64,000 bases of DNA from Margaritifera margaritifera (GCA_029931535.1 JAQPZY010000984.1:62001-126000), one strand, 5' to 3'; shown: positions 36,958 through 49,796, counted from the stretch's first letter. The notes: a model not told the origin generated them from the sequence alone. A program made the numbers and translations.

Positions 36958-37009
36958 CAATCCAACCCAATTTCATCGTGTTACAATCATCAGTTTCATT
37001 CGTATAAAA

Positions 37010-39380
37010 TAACTTGATCAGATAAGTACTTCCTTTAAATGCTAGACCGTCAGCTATTGCTCCTGTAATCATAACTGATGCACCTGCCATTTTATTTAAG
37101 AGCAACAAAAAAATTGCCGCCAATTTGTATCCTGCTGAAACCAGCACTGTGATTTGTTATATCAACTTATGATATTTTTGTGTTGTGTTTTCAGCAAAAA
37201 TAAAATATTGTGCTCCTCCTGATAATATGTCTGTCATTACTTTACCCTGTACATATTAGTTTTTTTTTTGGCAACTTGTTGTGTATTACAAAGCTAATCA
37301 GTTGAAAAGTCCAAGTGAATGATATCCCATTTAAGTTCAATAGACGTACGTTCAGAAAAATTGTTTACAAGCCTAACGTTTTTATTTCAATTACGCACTT
37401 TTGCGAAGAGTTAAGTCCATAAGTTTTAACCAAGTTTAGGGATGATGTTTCGGACTTAAATAGTTTATAAAAAAACAAAGCAAAGGTTATTTTTATGATG
37501 ACTTACGATGTTACTTTGCGTAGTCAAAATAATTTTAAATGTATTTAGGTAAATAAAGAGATGGACTTAAAGACATGTTCAAAATGAGGATACGATAAAG
37601 ACATGACGTAGTTTTAAATAAGTATCAGATACCGCAAACCTTGTCGTAATGAATACACGAAAATACAGAAAAGAAAATGGTACAACGAAAGCAGATATTA
37701 CGCCAAAAAATACAAGAATAAATGGAGAGACGGAAATAGAGAGTACATCAAAGAGTACTGCAAAATGGAGAGAGAAAAAAGATATCACTATAATGGAGGC
37801 ATTAAACATGTATATGAAATAAAGGTACACCAACCATAAAAAAACTTAGCAAGGCAAGAAGCAGAATTTTACAAGTACTGAGGCAAAACATCAAATCAGA
37901 CATAACCTTGAAAATATTATATATTGCATCAATTGATTTTCATTTGAGATGGTTAAATTTTGCTAAATTTTAAGGTGTCATTGAATATGACTTAGACATA
38001 GATTACGTTATTACGTGTACATCTTGTGATTTATCAAATCTGAAAAACAAAGAGGCTTCAATTGGGGAAATACCAGATAAATGACAGCCAGTTAAAACAG
38101 ATAAAAATGACAAAATTAGATAGACGATCACCAGAAATAAGTTAAATCATTCAAGATAGAACCTTCTTCGTTGAGTTCATTTTAACAGTACTGTCTAATC
38201 CAGTTTCCCTGCATGGCAAATATTGTAACAACAATAAAGTAATCAGTACACATTCTCCTGTGCAGATGCTACGCTGTTATTTCTCAAGCATTTTTTAAAC
38301 GTTTTAAATTTCATAATTTCTTTCTGTTGTCTTTGTTGAAATCTAAATGTTTGAAAGTTATCAAACTAGCACTCAGTGCAGACATAGACAAACCTTGCTT
38401 AAATGTAAGCAATTAGGTGAAGTATCTAATTGATATAATGTAGTCATCTTTTGCTTCAAGTTGTAAAGTTTCTAAGTTGTAATTTGAAAGAAATCTGCTA
38501 AACAACGATAACATACTGTAAAAATTACAATATATGACAATGATTTGGAAATTATAGCATCCCTAGCACTGACAAAGATTCCATACATTTTCTTGATTTG
38601 TTTCTCTTCCATTTGTTCCGACTCTATTTCAGTCAAGATTTTACCGGTTGTCTCTCTGTATGTTCATTTGCAATTGATATGTTCAGTTTGTACTCTTCAA
38701 TTTCTGGATAAAGATGGTAATTTTTGTCCTCGATGTATCGCGAAGCGTCATCGCCCTACGAGGCAAGCATTGTCTTGAAGTGACAATGTCACTAAAGGTG
38801 AATCACAATTCTTTTTCTAGCTGTGACTTATCCAGTAACTCGCTATTTAAATAATCGAAAAATGTCTGAAGATGGTGAAGATTTTGGAATTAAATAAATT
38901 GGAAATCCATATATGCAGATGGTGATGTGGTAGATGCACAAGTCGAAACAGAAGTTGATGCTATTGTAAATCATGCTAGTGATTTTGATGAGGTAACATG
39001 TATACGGTTTGAACAAGAACGAAATGAAATTAATAGTCGGAAGATAGAGTAGAGGGTATATGACATCTATATTAATTGTAGTAGTAAGGGTGTATCACAG
39101 CGGACCTCACGATAGTAGGGACACAGGGTATATATTAAATGACTGTTCTGTGAATCCTGAGTTTATTAGTGAATCGTTTTTGATTAAAATCGGTTTTTTC
39201 TTTTTTTTATTTATTTTTTTTTTTCTTTTTTTTTTTTGTTTTGTTTTTTTGGGCGACAATTTGGATTTTACCAATGTTGAAGAACCGTCATTTACTCTAT
39301 ACTCAAACATATATACGTATACGTCTCTTTTAAAGTCATTATATCAATTTTAAAGTGACAAATAAACAAACTTCGGAATA
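37010..39380. other. Gene-poor stretch
   Basis: No convincing gene. A plus-strand fragment near 38925-39000 (GDVVDAQVETEVDAIVNHAS) looks protein-like but is short and follows a stop. Oligo-T rich block at 39200-39250. Confidence 0.45.
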
Positions 39381-39389
39381 TCTAGACCG

Positions 39390-40932
39390 ATTGTACCCTG
39401 CAGCACTCCTGCGTCTTGCTCAACCTTTGCTGCACAATCGTGTGATTACATCATAATAATACGTCATACAGAGTATTACTATTGGTCAGGCGTGGGGGCC
39501 TCCAAAAGAGTTACATGTTGTGCCAAGCTCCTCGCTGATCATACGCCTCCGGAACATATCGCTGCCATAAAGCTGTTTTGACCTCCTGGGTCATGTAAAC
39601 CTCTGTCCATAGTCTCCCTTCTTTCTCTAATTAAAAATCAAATACAAAAGAGAGGAATAAAACCAGACTATGTATAGCGGTTCACATGAGCTTTGTTGTG
39701 ACGTTATCGGTATATTGTGATGTATGTCGCGTGCTACCTTGTAACGTGGTCAGCCCTGTACCTCATCTCTGAAAGTAAAGAATTCCTGGCTTTTTCCTTC
39801 AACGTATTAGGTAAAATCTTCACGTTCTGCACTTAGGCCCTTGTAGGAAAAAGATCGCAGGAAATGCAGTATAAATTGAGTGTGATACAGATATCAAGAG
39901 GTACAGTTTTCTCCAGGTGGCATTTTACCACCAAATTTTGCAGCGTTGTGGAAGTGGGATTAGCCATCTAAAGGGAGGTAACCCACTGTGAGGAGTAGAG
40001 TGTTGTGAAAGAGTAATAGAATCCTTCATAATACAGCTGTGTAGGATAGACAAATTACATCCGTGGGTCGGACATTTACGTCAGAAAAAAAAGTCTGATC
40101 CCGAAGGTGTAATTGTTCCTATCTGATACTGAGGCATAAAGAAGGATTATTTTACGCAAATTCCTGAAAGAAGAATGATTGTTGAAGTGAAAATGGCGTA
40201 TTGTGAATACTGATGCAACTTTCAAACAGCAGAACATCCCATTACAAATTTGCTCACCTTTGGAGAGAGCGTAAAATGTTAGATTTACATTGAAACATTT
40301 TGTTTAAACTTTAAATGACGTTTAACCACGTATCATCCATCCAATAACAGAGATTGAGACCGATAAGGTGCGGGATACTAATATCAACCGCTGCTCTTTT
40401 CAGAGTGTTTTTGTGTAGCAGTTAATGTTTAACTTGATTATTGTGAAAGACTTCTTAAGTGGTGATGGAAATCGGGGAGTTTTTGCCAGTTTGTGTGCAC
40501 TATGCTGGCAGTAAAAGGTCATGTGGAGATATTCCCTACGGGTAGGAATGTGAGAAAAATACCTCTTTGGCTCTGTGTGATGTATAGGGAGACAAAACTA
40601 GTTCATGTTAGAATAAAGGATAGGCGGCAAAATGTTCCGAGTAGGCGGGGAATTTGTAGAAAGGATTAGGCATATTGTAGACATATGTGTTTGTGTCTGT
40701 GAGAATGATTGGTATAAATATTTTGCTCTAATACTTTAGGTCATTTCATAAATTTATAGAATTAACTGCAGTTCTTTTGGGTTTTTTTCTTTCTTTTTTT
40801 TTTTAATTTTTTTTTTGCATCCCTGAATTAGAATGTTATTGACTTATTGACACTGATGGGAGGATTAAATCAATTAATTTCATGCTATTAATTTGAAAAG
40901 AACGATTGAATTTAAGAGGCGGAATTATTGTT
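39390..40932. repeat. Tandem 1.5-kb repeat, unit 0 (most diverged)
   Basis: Recognisable against units 1 and 2 by gctcaacctttgctg at 39418, atgtatagggagac near 40581, and aatttatagaattaactgcagtt near 40750. It lacks the TATA box, and lacks the aacaaggtatcagcatg segment found late in units 1 and 2. Confidence 0.7.
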
Positions 40933-41142
40933 AGTTATTGGAATATTATTTTTTTTCAGCGAAGAAGTTTTCTATATGTTTCTTTTCGAGTTTTGCCTGT
41001 CATGAGGAACTCACCCATATTTTAATTTTTATATTATGTCTGTGTTCTACAGACCTTTTAGTTCCATCTTTTAGAAATCTTACTCATTTATAAATTCTAC
41101 TGAAACACCGAGTTTATTAGCGATTTTATTTTGTTGACCGAG

Positions 41143-41150
41143 TATAAAAG
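41143..41150 (+). promoter_or_regulatory. TATA box in unit 1
   Basis: tataaaag within gagtataaaagcaagc, followed about 22 bp later by gctcaaccattggctgtac, which is conserved in unit 2. Reads as a core promoter. Confidence 0.4.
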
Positions 41151-41536
41151 CAAGCAAGCATCTCGCTCAACCATTGGCTGTACACTCATGTGATGACGAC
41201 GCAATGTTACGTCATACATAATGTTCAGTGTTGGCTTCTAAAAGATTAAACATCAAAAATTCCTATGTTTGTCAAAACCGATCATTCCATTTAGACATTA
41301 TGGGATTCCGAACCAATTGCAAAGAATTATTCAAGTCCAAAACTGAAGAGTGTAGCAACTTGCCACTCAGAACTACCTCGACTATTTCTGTGAAACAAGA
41401 TTATGCCTCGGATGTGTGTCGGCACATTAATTTACAGAAACATTTATACGTTTCTTCGCCGGATATTTGTCCACAAAACACGGAACCTAATCAATTGAAA
41501 CCACCTCGGCTATTTTTGCGATTTGATTGACTGTAG

Positions 41537-41597
41537 GATTGACCGAGAAGTCACGGATGAAAAAATATTTAAATCATTTGTAACTTCTCGTTCAATC
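41537..41597. repeat. Hairpin in unit 1
   Basis: gattgaccgagaagt (41537-41551) and acttctcgttcaatc (41583-41597) pair over 15 positions with one mismatch around a 31-base loop. Confidence 0.8.
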
Positions 41598-42609
41598 AGC
41601 GTTTCGTAAATAATCGAAGTGATCCGAATGGCAGCTATCTTCGTTCATTCATGATATGATCCGTAAAATTTACCACGAAGTTGCGAATGGCAATTTGCAA
41701 GAATTACTTTTCTCCTAAATTGAAGAGTTTGACAGTGGAAATGCCCGTTTTACAAAACAAGTTAGTTTTTTTTTTACCCAGTATAAATTACAATCTAGAC
41801 ATTTACCAGTATGACTTTAGTAAATCATTTCTAGAAGCAAAATAAAGGGGTCAAGTATATGGAACTATTTTGTTGGCCTCTTAACCTACATATTTGTCCG
41901 CCAAGCTAGTTGTTGTACGGATAATATACAAATTGTATGGTGAATCTCCAAATTGCAGAGTCGTTTTACTTATAGGCAATGATGCAGAGTGGTGCAAGAT
42001 ACATACCTTTTTGGTGCTATGCGTTGTATAGGGAGACGCAACATTTACTACTTTTACTAATTTTATAAATATATAGAATTAACTACAGTTAATTTCATAC
42101 GCCTCCTAGAAGTAGAAAATTACCAACTAGAACAAGGTATCAGCATGTTGTTTGTTCGTCAAAAATCTAGTTCATTTAGGAGGAAATGGGGAAAGGCAAT
42201 CGTAATATAATCATCTATGCCTTACATACCACAAGAATAAACGTAATCTCTCCCCCATGTCAGCATGTTTCTTAGAAAAATTATTACTAGATTAAATTTA
42301 TGCCACTCTGCCAACATGTATCCCATCCAATAATTCAGGAACATATTGTTCAATTTATCGTCGATTTGGTGGCTTTTTAATATGATCGCTAATGCTAGTT
42401 ATTGGAAGATTATTTTCGTTTTTCAGCAGAGAAGTTTTCTATCTGTTTCTTTTCGAGTTTTACTTGTAACAAGAAACTCACCCATATTTTAATTTGTATA
42501 TGGTGTCTGTGCTCTATAGACCTTTTAGTTCCATATTTTAGAAGTCTTACTCATTTATAAATCCTACTGCAACACCGAGTTTATTAGCGATTTTATTTTG
42601 TTGACAGAG

Positions 42610-42617
42610 TATAAAAG
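42610..42617 (+). promoter_or_regulatory. TATA box in unit 2
   Basis: tataaaag in gagtataaaagcacgc, at the same place as in unit 1. Confidence 0.4.
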
Positions 42618-43015
42618 CACGCCAGCATCTGGCTCAACCATTAGCTGTACACTCATGTGATGCCGTCGCAATGTTACGTCATTCAGAGCATTACGTGTGG
42701 GCTTCCAAAAGATTCGTGCAATATTCAATTTCAAAAGTTCCGATGTTTGTCAAAACCGATCATTCCATTTAGTCATTATGTTATTCCGAACCAATTGCAA
42801 GAATTACTTAAGTCCAAAATTGAAGAGTGTAGCAACTTGCCATTCGGAACTACCTAGACTATTTCTGCGAAACAATAATATACCTCTGATGTGTGTCTGC
42901 GGAGTAATTTACAGAAAAATTATACCTTTTCTTCGCCGAAAATTTGTCCGCAAAAACAAGGATCCCAATAGATTCCAACCACAATGATTATTTTTACGAT
43001 TTTGATTGACTGTAT

Positions 43016-43077
43016 GATTGACCGAGAAGTCACGGATGAAAAAAATAATTCAATTGTTTGTAACTTCTCTTTCAATC
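43016..43077. repeat. Hairpin in unit 2
   Basis: gattgaccgagaagt (43016-43030) and acttctctttcaatc (43063-43077) pair with two mismatches. The left arm is identical to unit 1. Confidence 0.7.
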
Positions 43078-44051
43078 CGTGTTTCGTAAATAACCGAAGT
43101 GATCCGAATGGCAGCTATCGACCTACAATCATGGTATGATCCGTAAGATTTAAATCGAAGTTGCGAATGGCAATTTGCAAGAATTACTTACCTCATAAAT
43201 TAAAGAATTTGACAATGAAAATGCCCGTTTTACAAAAACTAGTTAATTTTTTAAACCAAGTTTAAATTACAATCAAGACATTTACCAGTATGACTTTAGT
43301 AAATCATTTCTACAAAGAATATAAAGGAGTCAAGTGTATGGAACTATTATGTTGGGCGCTTAACGTACATATGAGTCCACTGAATTGGTCGTCGTAAGGA
43401 TAATATACAAAATTGTATGGTGAATCTCCAAACTGCAGAGTCGTTTTACTTATCGGCAATGATGCAGAGTGGTGCAAGATACATACCTCTTTGGCGCTAT
43501 GCGTTGTATAGGGAGACGCAATGGCTTCATGCTAGAATAAAGAATAAGCGGCATATTGTCGACGTACGTGTCTATGTGTGTGCAAATGATGGGCGTAAAT
43601 ATTTTATATTTACTACTTTTACTAATTTTATAAATATATAGAATTAACTACAGTTCATTTCATACGCCTCCTAGAAGTAGAAAATTATCAACTAAATGAC
43701 ACTAATGGGAGCATTATATCTACGATATTAATTTGACTAGAACAAGGTATCAGCATGTTGTTTATTTCGCCACAAATCTAGTTAATTTAGGAGGCGGAGG
43801 GGGAAGGCAATCGTAATATAATCATATATGCCTTACATACCAGAAGAATAAACGTAATCTCGCCCCCATGTCAGCATGTTTCTTAAAAAAAAATTATTAC
43901 AAGATTCTATTTACACCACTCTGCCAACATGTATTCCATCCAATAATTCAGAACATACTGTTCAGTTCAGGGTCGATTTGATGGCTTTTTAATATGATCG
44001 CATATGTTAGTTAATGCAAGATTTTTTGCTTGCTTTTTTAATAATTATTTG

Positions 44052-44055
<4 letters not shown>

Positions 44056-44110
<55 letters not shown>
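44056..44110. repeat. (TTA)n followed by poly-T
   Basis: About 9 TTA units and then some 27 T, closing the tandem array. Confidence 0.95.
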
Positions 44111-45172
44111 CGTGTGGATCATAACACAAATTTTTAATCTAGGTTACTATCTATCATTCTTGTCCTTTCCAAAGTTTCTGGGAAAGTTTAAATTAAGTTG
44201 CATGTTCAGGTTCTACCCTTTTTAATTCATAGGAATTGCCTTGAAGTCATATCAGTTTCTTTTTTTTATATACCAGTTATTAACCCTAGAATTGGCAGAG
44301 CAAAGGTACAGCATGTGTTTTCTTCATCCCACTATCAAACGGTTTTGATTATTATTTGTAATACACCAGCTTGTTCTATCTAAACTTGAGTGATGGACCC
44401 AACCAAAAAACAATTATATAAATACAGTGCACTTCCAAACAACTTTGACATACAGACGAACCGTCTTCAAAATAGCCAGGTATCTGAGTGTAGGTAATAC
44501 TATTTTTAGTTTGTGTCAATTGGGTTTGCAAAAACAAATAAATAAACAGACCCAACTGGATGATACAGGTGAATTTCAGTGATAAGATATTAATTCAATA
44601 TTTGTTAGGAGCCAAGAACAACTCGTTGGCTCATGGCTCATTTTAAACTGCTTTTGGATGAATTACATTTTCAAAATTCGTTGAATTCTTATATTTACTG
44701 TCCCAGATATCATTATATTCTTAAAAATGTGTTATCTTAAGTAGCAAAAAGAACCTCAACCATTTATTTTGAATGGAGGTTAGAAATAGATATGAAACAA
44801 AAATGTTAAATGTTTCTTTTTGAAAAGTAGAGGTATATATTTTCATATTGAGTTATTCAGTCTGCCTGTTGATGTATATGTATAGGTGTGAAAAAATATA
44901 GATGCAATAACACTAAATATATATATTTTTTAGGACAATGAACCTCATTATAACAAAATTAAATGCAATTAATTTCTTTATCACTTCCTGGATACAGCAT
45001 ATTTTGAATAATGTACATATTCGACAAGCACCATGACAACCGTTTATATCATTTATTTAAAATAAGTTGTCTCTGATACTCAAATCATGCTGTTTATTTG
45101 GTTTTGTTCTTTTTAAAGAAAGAGAAATTGATAAAATTGATGCACTTTGGGTAAGGATGGAGAAACTTTGCC
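44111..45172. other. Gene-less AT-rich stretch
   Basis: I see no supportable gene or named repeat. Confidence 0.6.
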
Positions 45173-45444
45173 CATGTTCAGTAGTGGATCCTGAGTGGAG
45201 GGTGGGGGAAGCCGGCACGCCTCCACCAGCCGCTAAAAATGAGCAGGAAACATCTGGAACGTTGCCTAGAGAACGTTTTATTTACAGTTAAATGCTTAAA
45301 ATTGTGACCTGAAAACGCTTAAAATGCAGGAGCTTCTGGGGGCTTCGCCCACTGCACCTCCACAGGGAGTTCCGTCCTCCGGACCGCTCGCCTGCTTGTT
45401 TACGATTTCCCTAAACGATATTTCTGGATCATCCCCTGCATGTT
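45173..45444. mobile_element. 260-bp hAT-like MITE
   Basis: The element at 45179-45438 begins cagtagtggatcctgag and ends ctggatcatcccctg, imperfect inverted ends of the common CAGxxGCGGATCCAG type. catgtt lies directly outside both ends (45173-45178 and 45439-45444), part of a target duplication. Internally GC-rich (ggggcttcgccc, ctccggacc) against AT-rich flanks. A 74-codon frame on each strand is incidental. Confidence 0.7.
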
Positions 45445-47560
45445 TTCCATATTGGAAGGAATAATTGAGTCTCAACTCAGTATCAGAATGATCCTCAAAA
45501 ATAAACGTTGCACTCATCACTAACCAATATTTTCTATCAAACGCACGGGGACCATTTTCATCACTTGATCCTTTGGCTTTCTTTTTAAATTATCATCGCT
45601 AATCCTTGTTTTTGCGAGATTGTTTTTGTCAACGGTAAAATTGTTCTATCGTAAGACTATATTCGTTCCTTTTCGATTTTTTTTTTTTTTTTTTTTTAAT
45701 TTTTTTTTTTTTTAATTGGATATTACATGTAGGACAATGCTACTTTAGCAGTGGATGAAATAATCAATGAAAGAAAGTACCAGGTGTTTTTATTAAGGAG
45801 ATGTTTAAATATTGTAGAATAATATACACTGCACCAGGCAGAAATTCACCAGGGTTGCCTGTATGGTAAGAGCACCCCACTCGGCCAGGGGATTTCGGAG
45901 ACTTGCAAAGCTTTGAAAATGTCATTGTCAAATGTGTTGAGAAAGAACAGGAGTTATACTCGTTGTAATCCTTAAAAAGGCCAGGAGACATTTTTAATAT
46001 CATTGATAACTCTGGTGTGTTGTATTCTATCAAACCAGATTATCGTGAAAGAAAGTGCAAAAGCCTGCTACGACATTGCTAATCAGTCCAGAAATTTTAA
46101 TTTTTATAGATAGCATGTAGTATTGTATCTTTTATCCTTAACATAATTTTAGCTGTATTAATGATGGTGCCAAAACGTTTATTAACATTTTAAATTGTAA
46201 CAGGCATTTTGCCTAGAGAAAAAAAAAAGAGATATTTACGGTTAATAGTCTCTACAAACTCGAACGAGTACGGTTCTTGTGCATTGTAATTGTATAGTGG
46301 TGTATATTTAATGTATGTACAGAGCAGATACTTTAATAAACGATAGTATTTGTATTCGTAAACTAACAGTTACTGAAGTCAAACTAAACCAAAGAACTTG
46401 CAGATGACATAGCAGTTAAATTAGTGGACCGATGCTTCTTCACCTAGTGACTTTTCTTCAAATTATCATTTGAGACTGACTATATTTTTCACAAAACCAT
46501 GAATAATCAGCCAACAATTAAAATTGCAGTCTCTTAATGTCAGAAAATGAGGCGGACACAACTAATGTATGTATGTATGTATGTATGTATGTATGTATGT
46601 ATGTATGTATGTATGTATGTATGTATGTATGTATGTATGTATGTATGTATGTATGTATGTATGTATGTATGTATGCATGTATGTACGTATGTGCATCAGC
46701 ACCATCCTGGCTATATAGTGCATAAAAAAGCTAGGTAGTAAAAATGGTAAAGGAAAATAAATTGCTAAAATCTTTACAACTAACTGTGATATCATTTGTG
46801 CAATAAAATACATAAAAAGACTAGGAGTTTTGTAGGACCGAAGGCCCATCTGTCATTAAATTTAATTTCAAAGAAGAAAGAAATACGCAGAAAAAGAATG
46901 ACTTTTGCCAAAAAATGACTTTTAAAGCTCATCTGTTATATTCATTTTCAAGTTGACCATACGTAGGTGTCTTTTTTCCCGCTTCATACGACTTATTCGT
47001 CGTTATTGCATATATGAGGACGGAGAATCTATAAATGAGGATTTCTTGCAAAGCTTGAAATTACATTGTTAAATTAACCATTTCTCTCGAATGCTTGCAA
47101 CTATAGGCTATTTTTATCTCAACATTTCTAACTCTGTTTGAAAAAGCAAGTTGAAGGGTGAATTTCGGCAAATTAGGTTGAAAATTATGCGTACCAACTC
47201 GTGTTTTTTTGGTTTGTTTAAATATTATTTTTTTTTTTTTTGCTATTTCAGCCGACTTTTTCTGTTTATTTCCTGTAATTATGGAATAATATCCTATTTT
47301 ACTGCAAAAAAGTTAGAAATGTTTGTAATATCTGTGCGGTGACCATGTCTTTCAATGTTAAAACTATACATACAGCTCACATATAAATATAGTTTGTTAC
47401 TCAGTTTCACTAGATACTAATGTGTTTGGATATTGATTTTGCTGATGGCCAACACGATGTGAGGGAGTCAGTTGAAAAAGAGTTTATCTATCTATCTATT
47501 TATTTAGGAATTTTAAAAAAGTTAGATTTATCAAAAGTTTGTTTTTATAGATAAATAAAT
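45445..47560. other. Gene-poor stretch with microsatellites
   Basis: Poly-T tracts at 45681-45698 and 45702-45713, then (GTAT)n. Near 46838-46850, ggaccgaaggcc resembles the 3' hairpin of the LINE at 59 kb, but nothing around it supports an element. An 89-codon minus-strand frame at 45764-46033 is unrecognised. Confidence 0.5.
46564..46686. repeat. (GTAT)n microsatellite
   Basis: About 30 units, ending in gcatgtatgtacgt. Confidence 0.97.
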
Positions 47561-48315
47561 TGTTATGTATGATGTTTATATAATATTATAAATATTTTAG
47601 GAAATTATAAATGTTTCTTCACTTTAATATTTGCTTAAATCTCTTATCAGGAAAAACATGTTTAACTAGTGTCCTTGAATTAGGTTGTTTTGATCAATAT
47701 GTTTTCTCAATTTGAAGGTCAAGGTTGATTGTTGTTTACAAGTAAAATTCCATTAAGATGACACATGTTCTAGAACATTCTGTCATGTGACCAATCTTTA
47801 TATATACCATGTTTGGTGGACATTTTTTCAGTTTTGACATTACCATCAGTCTTGTAAAGAGCTATTACAGTTGTGAAAATTCATTCCAAATTCTAAGAGA
47901 GGAATTATTTTAAATATTCATTGGATTATAACAGTGCTCATAAACTTTTAGATTTTGGATTTTTAATTGATGATTTTGGAATTTAAGTGAACTTATTCAG
48001 ATATTTTGGAATACTTCATTTTGACATCAGCACATCAACATTTCTAGTACATCAGGACTTTGGAGACCATTAGCACATCATAACATTCAAGGACACAGCC
48101 GTGAATTCGGAACATTCTATATTTAGGACTTGTGATTAGAACAATCATTCTTATTGGATTATTAGGATTTCAAAACACATTACTGTAAGTGACTTTTTGA
48201 TTTTTCATTTTAATTATCTAGTAATAAATTGCTTGTTGATTTTTTACTTGATTTGTTGGTTTCACTTTCTTTCTGTTACATTTTTCTTAGACCATAGAGT
48301 CGTAACAAAATAAAT
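47553..48315 (+). mobile_element. Solo LTR, copy B
   Basis: 747 bp (47561-48307), TGTTATGTATG to GTCGTAACA, the plus-strand counterpart of 29558-30284. It has the same TATA-like ctttatatatacc, AATAAA (in agtaataaattg) and actgtaagtg. Flanked by aaataaat on both sides (47553-47560, 48308-48315). As the flank is AT-simple, the true duplication length is ambiguous. Confidence 0.82.
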
Positions 48316-48489
48316 AAAAAAAATAAAAACACATACATTTTACTATTATTGTTTTACTCGTCGATGCGCCCACCACCACCACCAACACCACACCGCACAG
48401 CCCTTGTCAGACCCGCTTCAGTTCCGCACCCGTATTACAGTAATTGGCGCATGTTCCGATTCATTAAATGTCCTTGTTGAAAAGTACAC

Positions 48490-48729
48490 GTATCCGAGGT
48501 GGCCGGGTGGTATAACGCGCTTGCCTTTACAGATCACTCATATCTCATCTCTGTCCACGTAGGTTCGAGTCTCGGCTCGACCAACGTTTTTAGGTGAGAA
48601 AGCTTGCCATTAGCTTCCCGTGGGTAGGTGGTTCTTCCCAGGGTCTTCCTCCACCAAATATGCTGGCCGCCATATACAGCCTCTCATGTGCTGAAAAATG
48701 GCGTTAAACCCACAAAATCAAACCAAAGC
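48490..48729 (+). mobile_element. tRNA-derived SINE (GTTAAACCC tail)
   Basis: The head has ggccgggtggtataacgc (A box) and ggttcgagtctcgg (B box), with the long spacing of a Ser/Leu-type tRNA with a variable arm. A body of about 150 bp follows (cttcccgtgggtagg, cagggtcttcctcc) and then a tail with ggcgttaaacccacaaaatc. Tails of the type gttaaa(c)cc plus an A/C-rich run are common in mollusc SINEs. Transcription would be by RNA polymerase III. Confidence 0.8.
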
Positions 48730-49361
48730 AGTCATTATGTAGATCATAACCTGATTTCATTGCCTCATTTCTATCAAATTGATTTCATCTGTAAGAGTGG
48801 ACTTTAGTAGAGTAAAAAAATAAAATAAAATAAAAAGGTATCAACAATAATTCTATCATTGTAGATAGAATTTTAATTCTATCATATAATAGAAAAATAT
48901 TATAATATAAATGGACAAGACAGTTGAATTTTCTTTTATTTTGTTGAACAAAACCTGGCGGTATATCGTGGTAACTACTCGAGATAATATAGTAGTTAAA
49001 TTGAATTCTTTTCAAAATGCACGTTTGTCTGATGGCGAAGGTGGCGTAATATCGAGGTAACATACATAGAAAGATCAGGATCTAAAAGCAAACTGGTGAT
49101 AGGTGAACCTGGTGTTATATCAACGGTCTTAGTGTTATTTTGTCCTATTGTAATTCAGACCTTGCATTCTATTACGCCATGTAAAGAATCTCGCATTATT
49201 ATAAGTTTTATGCGAAATAATCTAAAAGTTGTATTACCGCCTTAGTTTCAAATATTGTTGGACATGTCACATCAATAGTGTTAACTGATCGTTAATATTT
49301 GTGCTGTTTTCGCTTGTGACATTTCTTATCTTCATTAGCGAAAGCACCTACATAGTTTTAG
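48730..49361. other. Gene-less AT-rich stretch
   Basis: I see no supportable gene. Confidence 0.55.
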
Positions 49362-49500
49362 TAATGGGTAATTAGATACAATGTAATTTAACCATGAGTA
49401 AATAGTTGTTATAATGGGTAATTAGATAAATGTAATTTAACCATGAGTAAATAGTTGTAATAATGGGTAATTAGATAAAATGTAATTTAACCATGAGTAC
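49362..49500. repeat. 50-bp minisatellite, three units
   Basis: taatgggtaattagata starts at 49362, 49412 and 49461, each followed by tgtaatttaaccatgagta. Confidence 0.9.
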
Positions 49501-49663
49501 ATCTGCAAAATGTTTCCATTCTTAAAATAATATTTTCAAATTGATTCACAGATTTTGAATGTTGAAGTTTATACGTGGTGGTAAAAAAAAAACTAAAGAT
49601 GTACTCAGTCTATTTTTCGAGCTATTATTGAAAGGGTACTATACAGCAGCTATTTAGGTTTTT

Positions 49664-49796
49664 GCCGCCCCTAAGCCCATTTGGAAGTGCTGCCCCTAAG
49701 CCCATTTGGAAGTGCTGCCCCTAAGCCCCTAAGCCCATTTGGAAGTGCTGCCCCTAAGCTCATTTGGAAGTGCCGCCCCCAAGCCCATTTGGAAGT
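49664..49796. repeat. 25-bp GC-rich minisatellite, five units
   Basis: Units gc(c/t)gcccctaagcccatttggaagt. The third has an extra cctaagcc. The array and its 3' flank (gccgccccgtac, gccgctctagacc) look like part of a GC-rich element with internal expansion. Confidence 0.9.

Larger units (their letters stand above)
35245..36990. repeat. Dispersed segmental repeat, copy 1
   Basis: Aligns in the same orientation with 54895-56115. Shared landmarks are agtgccggcag, caggaagctg(t/c)ccactttac, gtgacattggttcgagga, ggatccttt/ttcagcagg, a 30-35-bp minisatellite of tccatacattgatcat type, gtgcgcatg, and ttcgctagat. Copy 1 is longer because of a TA/CA microsatellite block, a 145-bp tandem duplication, extra sequence at 36200-36380 and a MITE. 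A 136-codon plus-strand frame (35598-36008) runs into the microsatellite and is not preserved in copy 2, so I do not call it a gene. Confidence 0.85.
40933..42395. repeat. Tandem 1.5-kb repeat, unit 1
   Basis: Period 1463 bp to unit 2, measured at tagttattgg (40933 and 42396). Contains a TATA box, a near-perfect hairpin and a 100-codon open frame (41228-41530) that is frameshifted in unit 2, so coding is not supported. Confidence 0.88.
42396..44006. repeat. Tandem 1.5-kb repeat, unit 2
   Basis: Same order of landmarks as unit 1. It retains about 120 bp (tggcttcatgctagaataaag region, 43520-43610) that unit 1 has lost but unit 0 keeps in related form. TATA box at 42610-42617. The array ends in (TTA)n and poly-T at 44056-44110. 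Confidence 0.88.

Noticed and set aside
41228..42987. Open frames of 66-100 codons in the tandem units
   Set aside because: The frame is not kept between units 1 and 2; insertions and deletions shift it.
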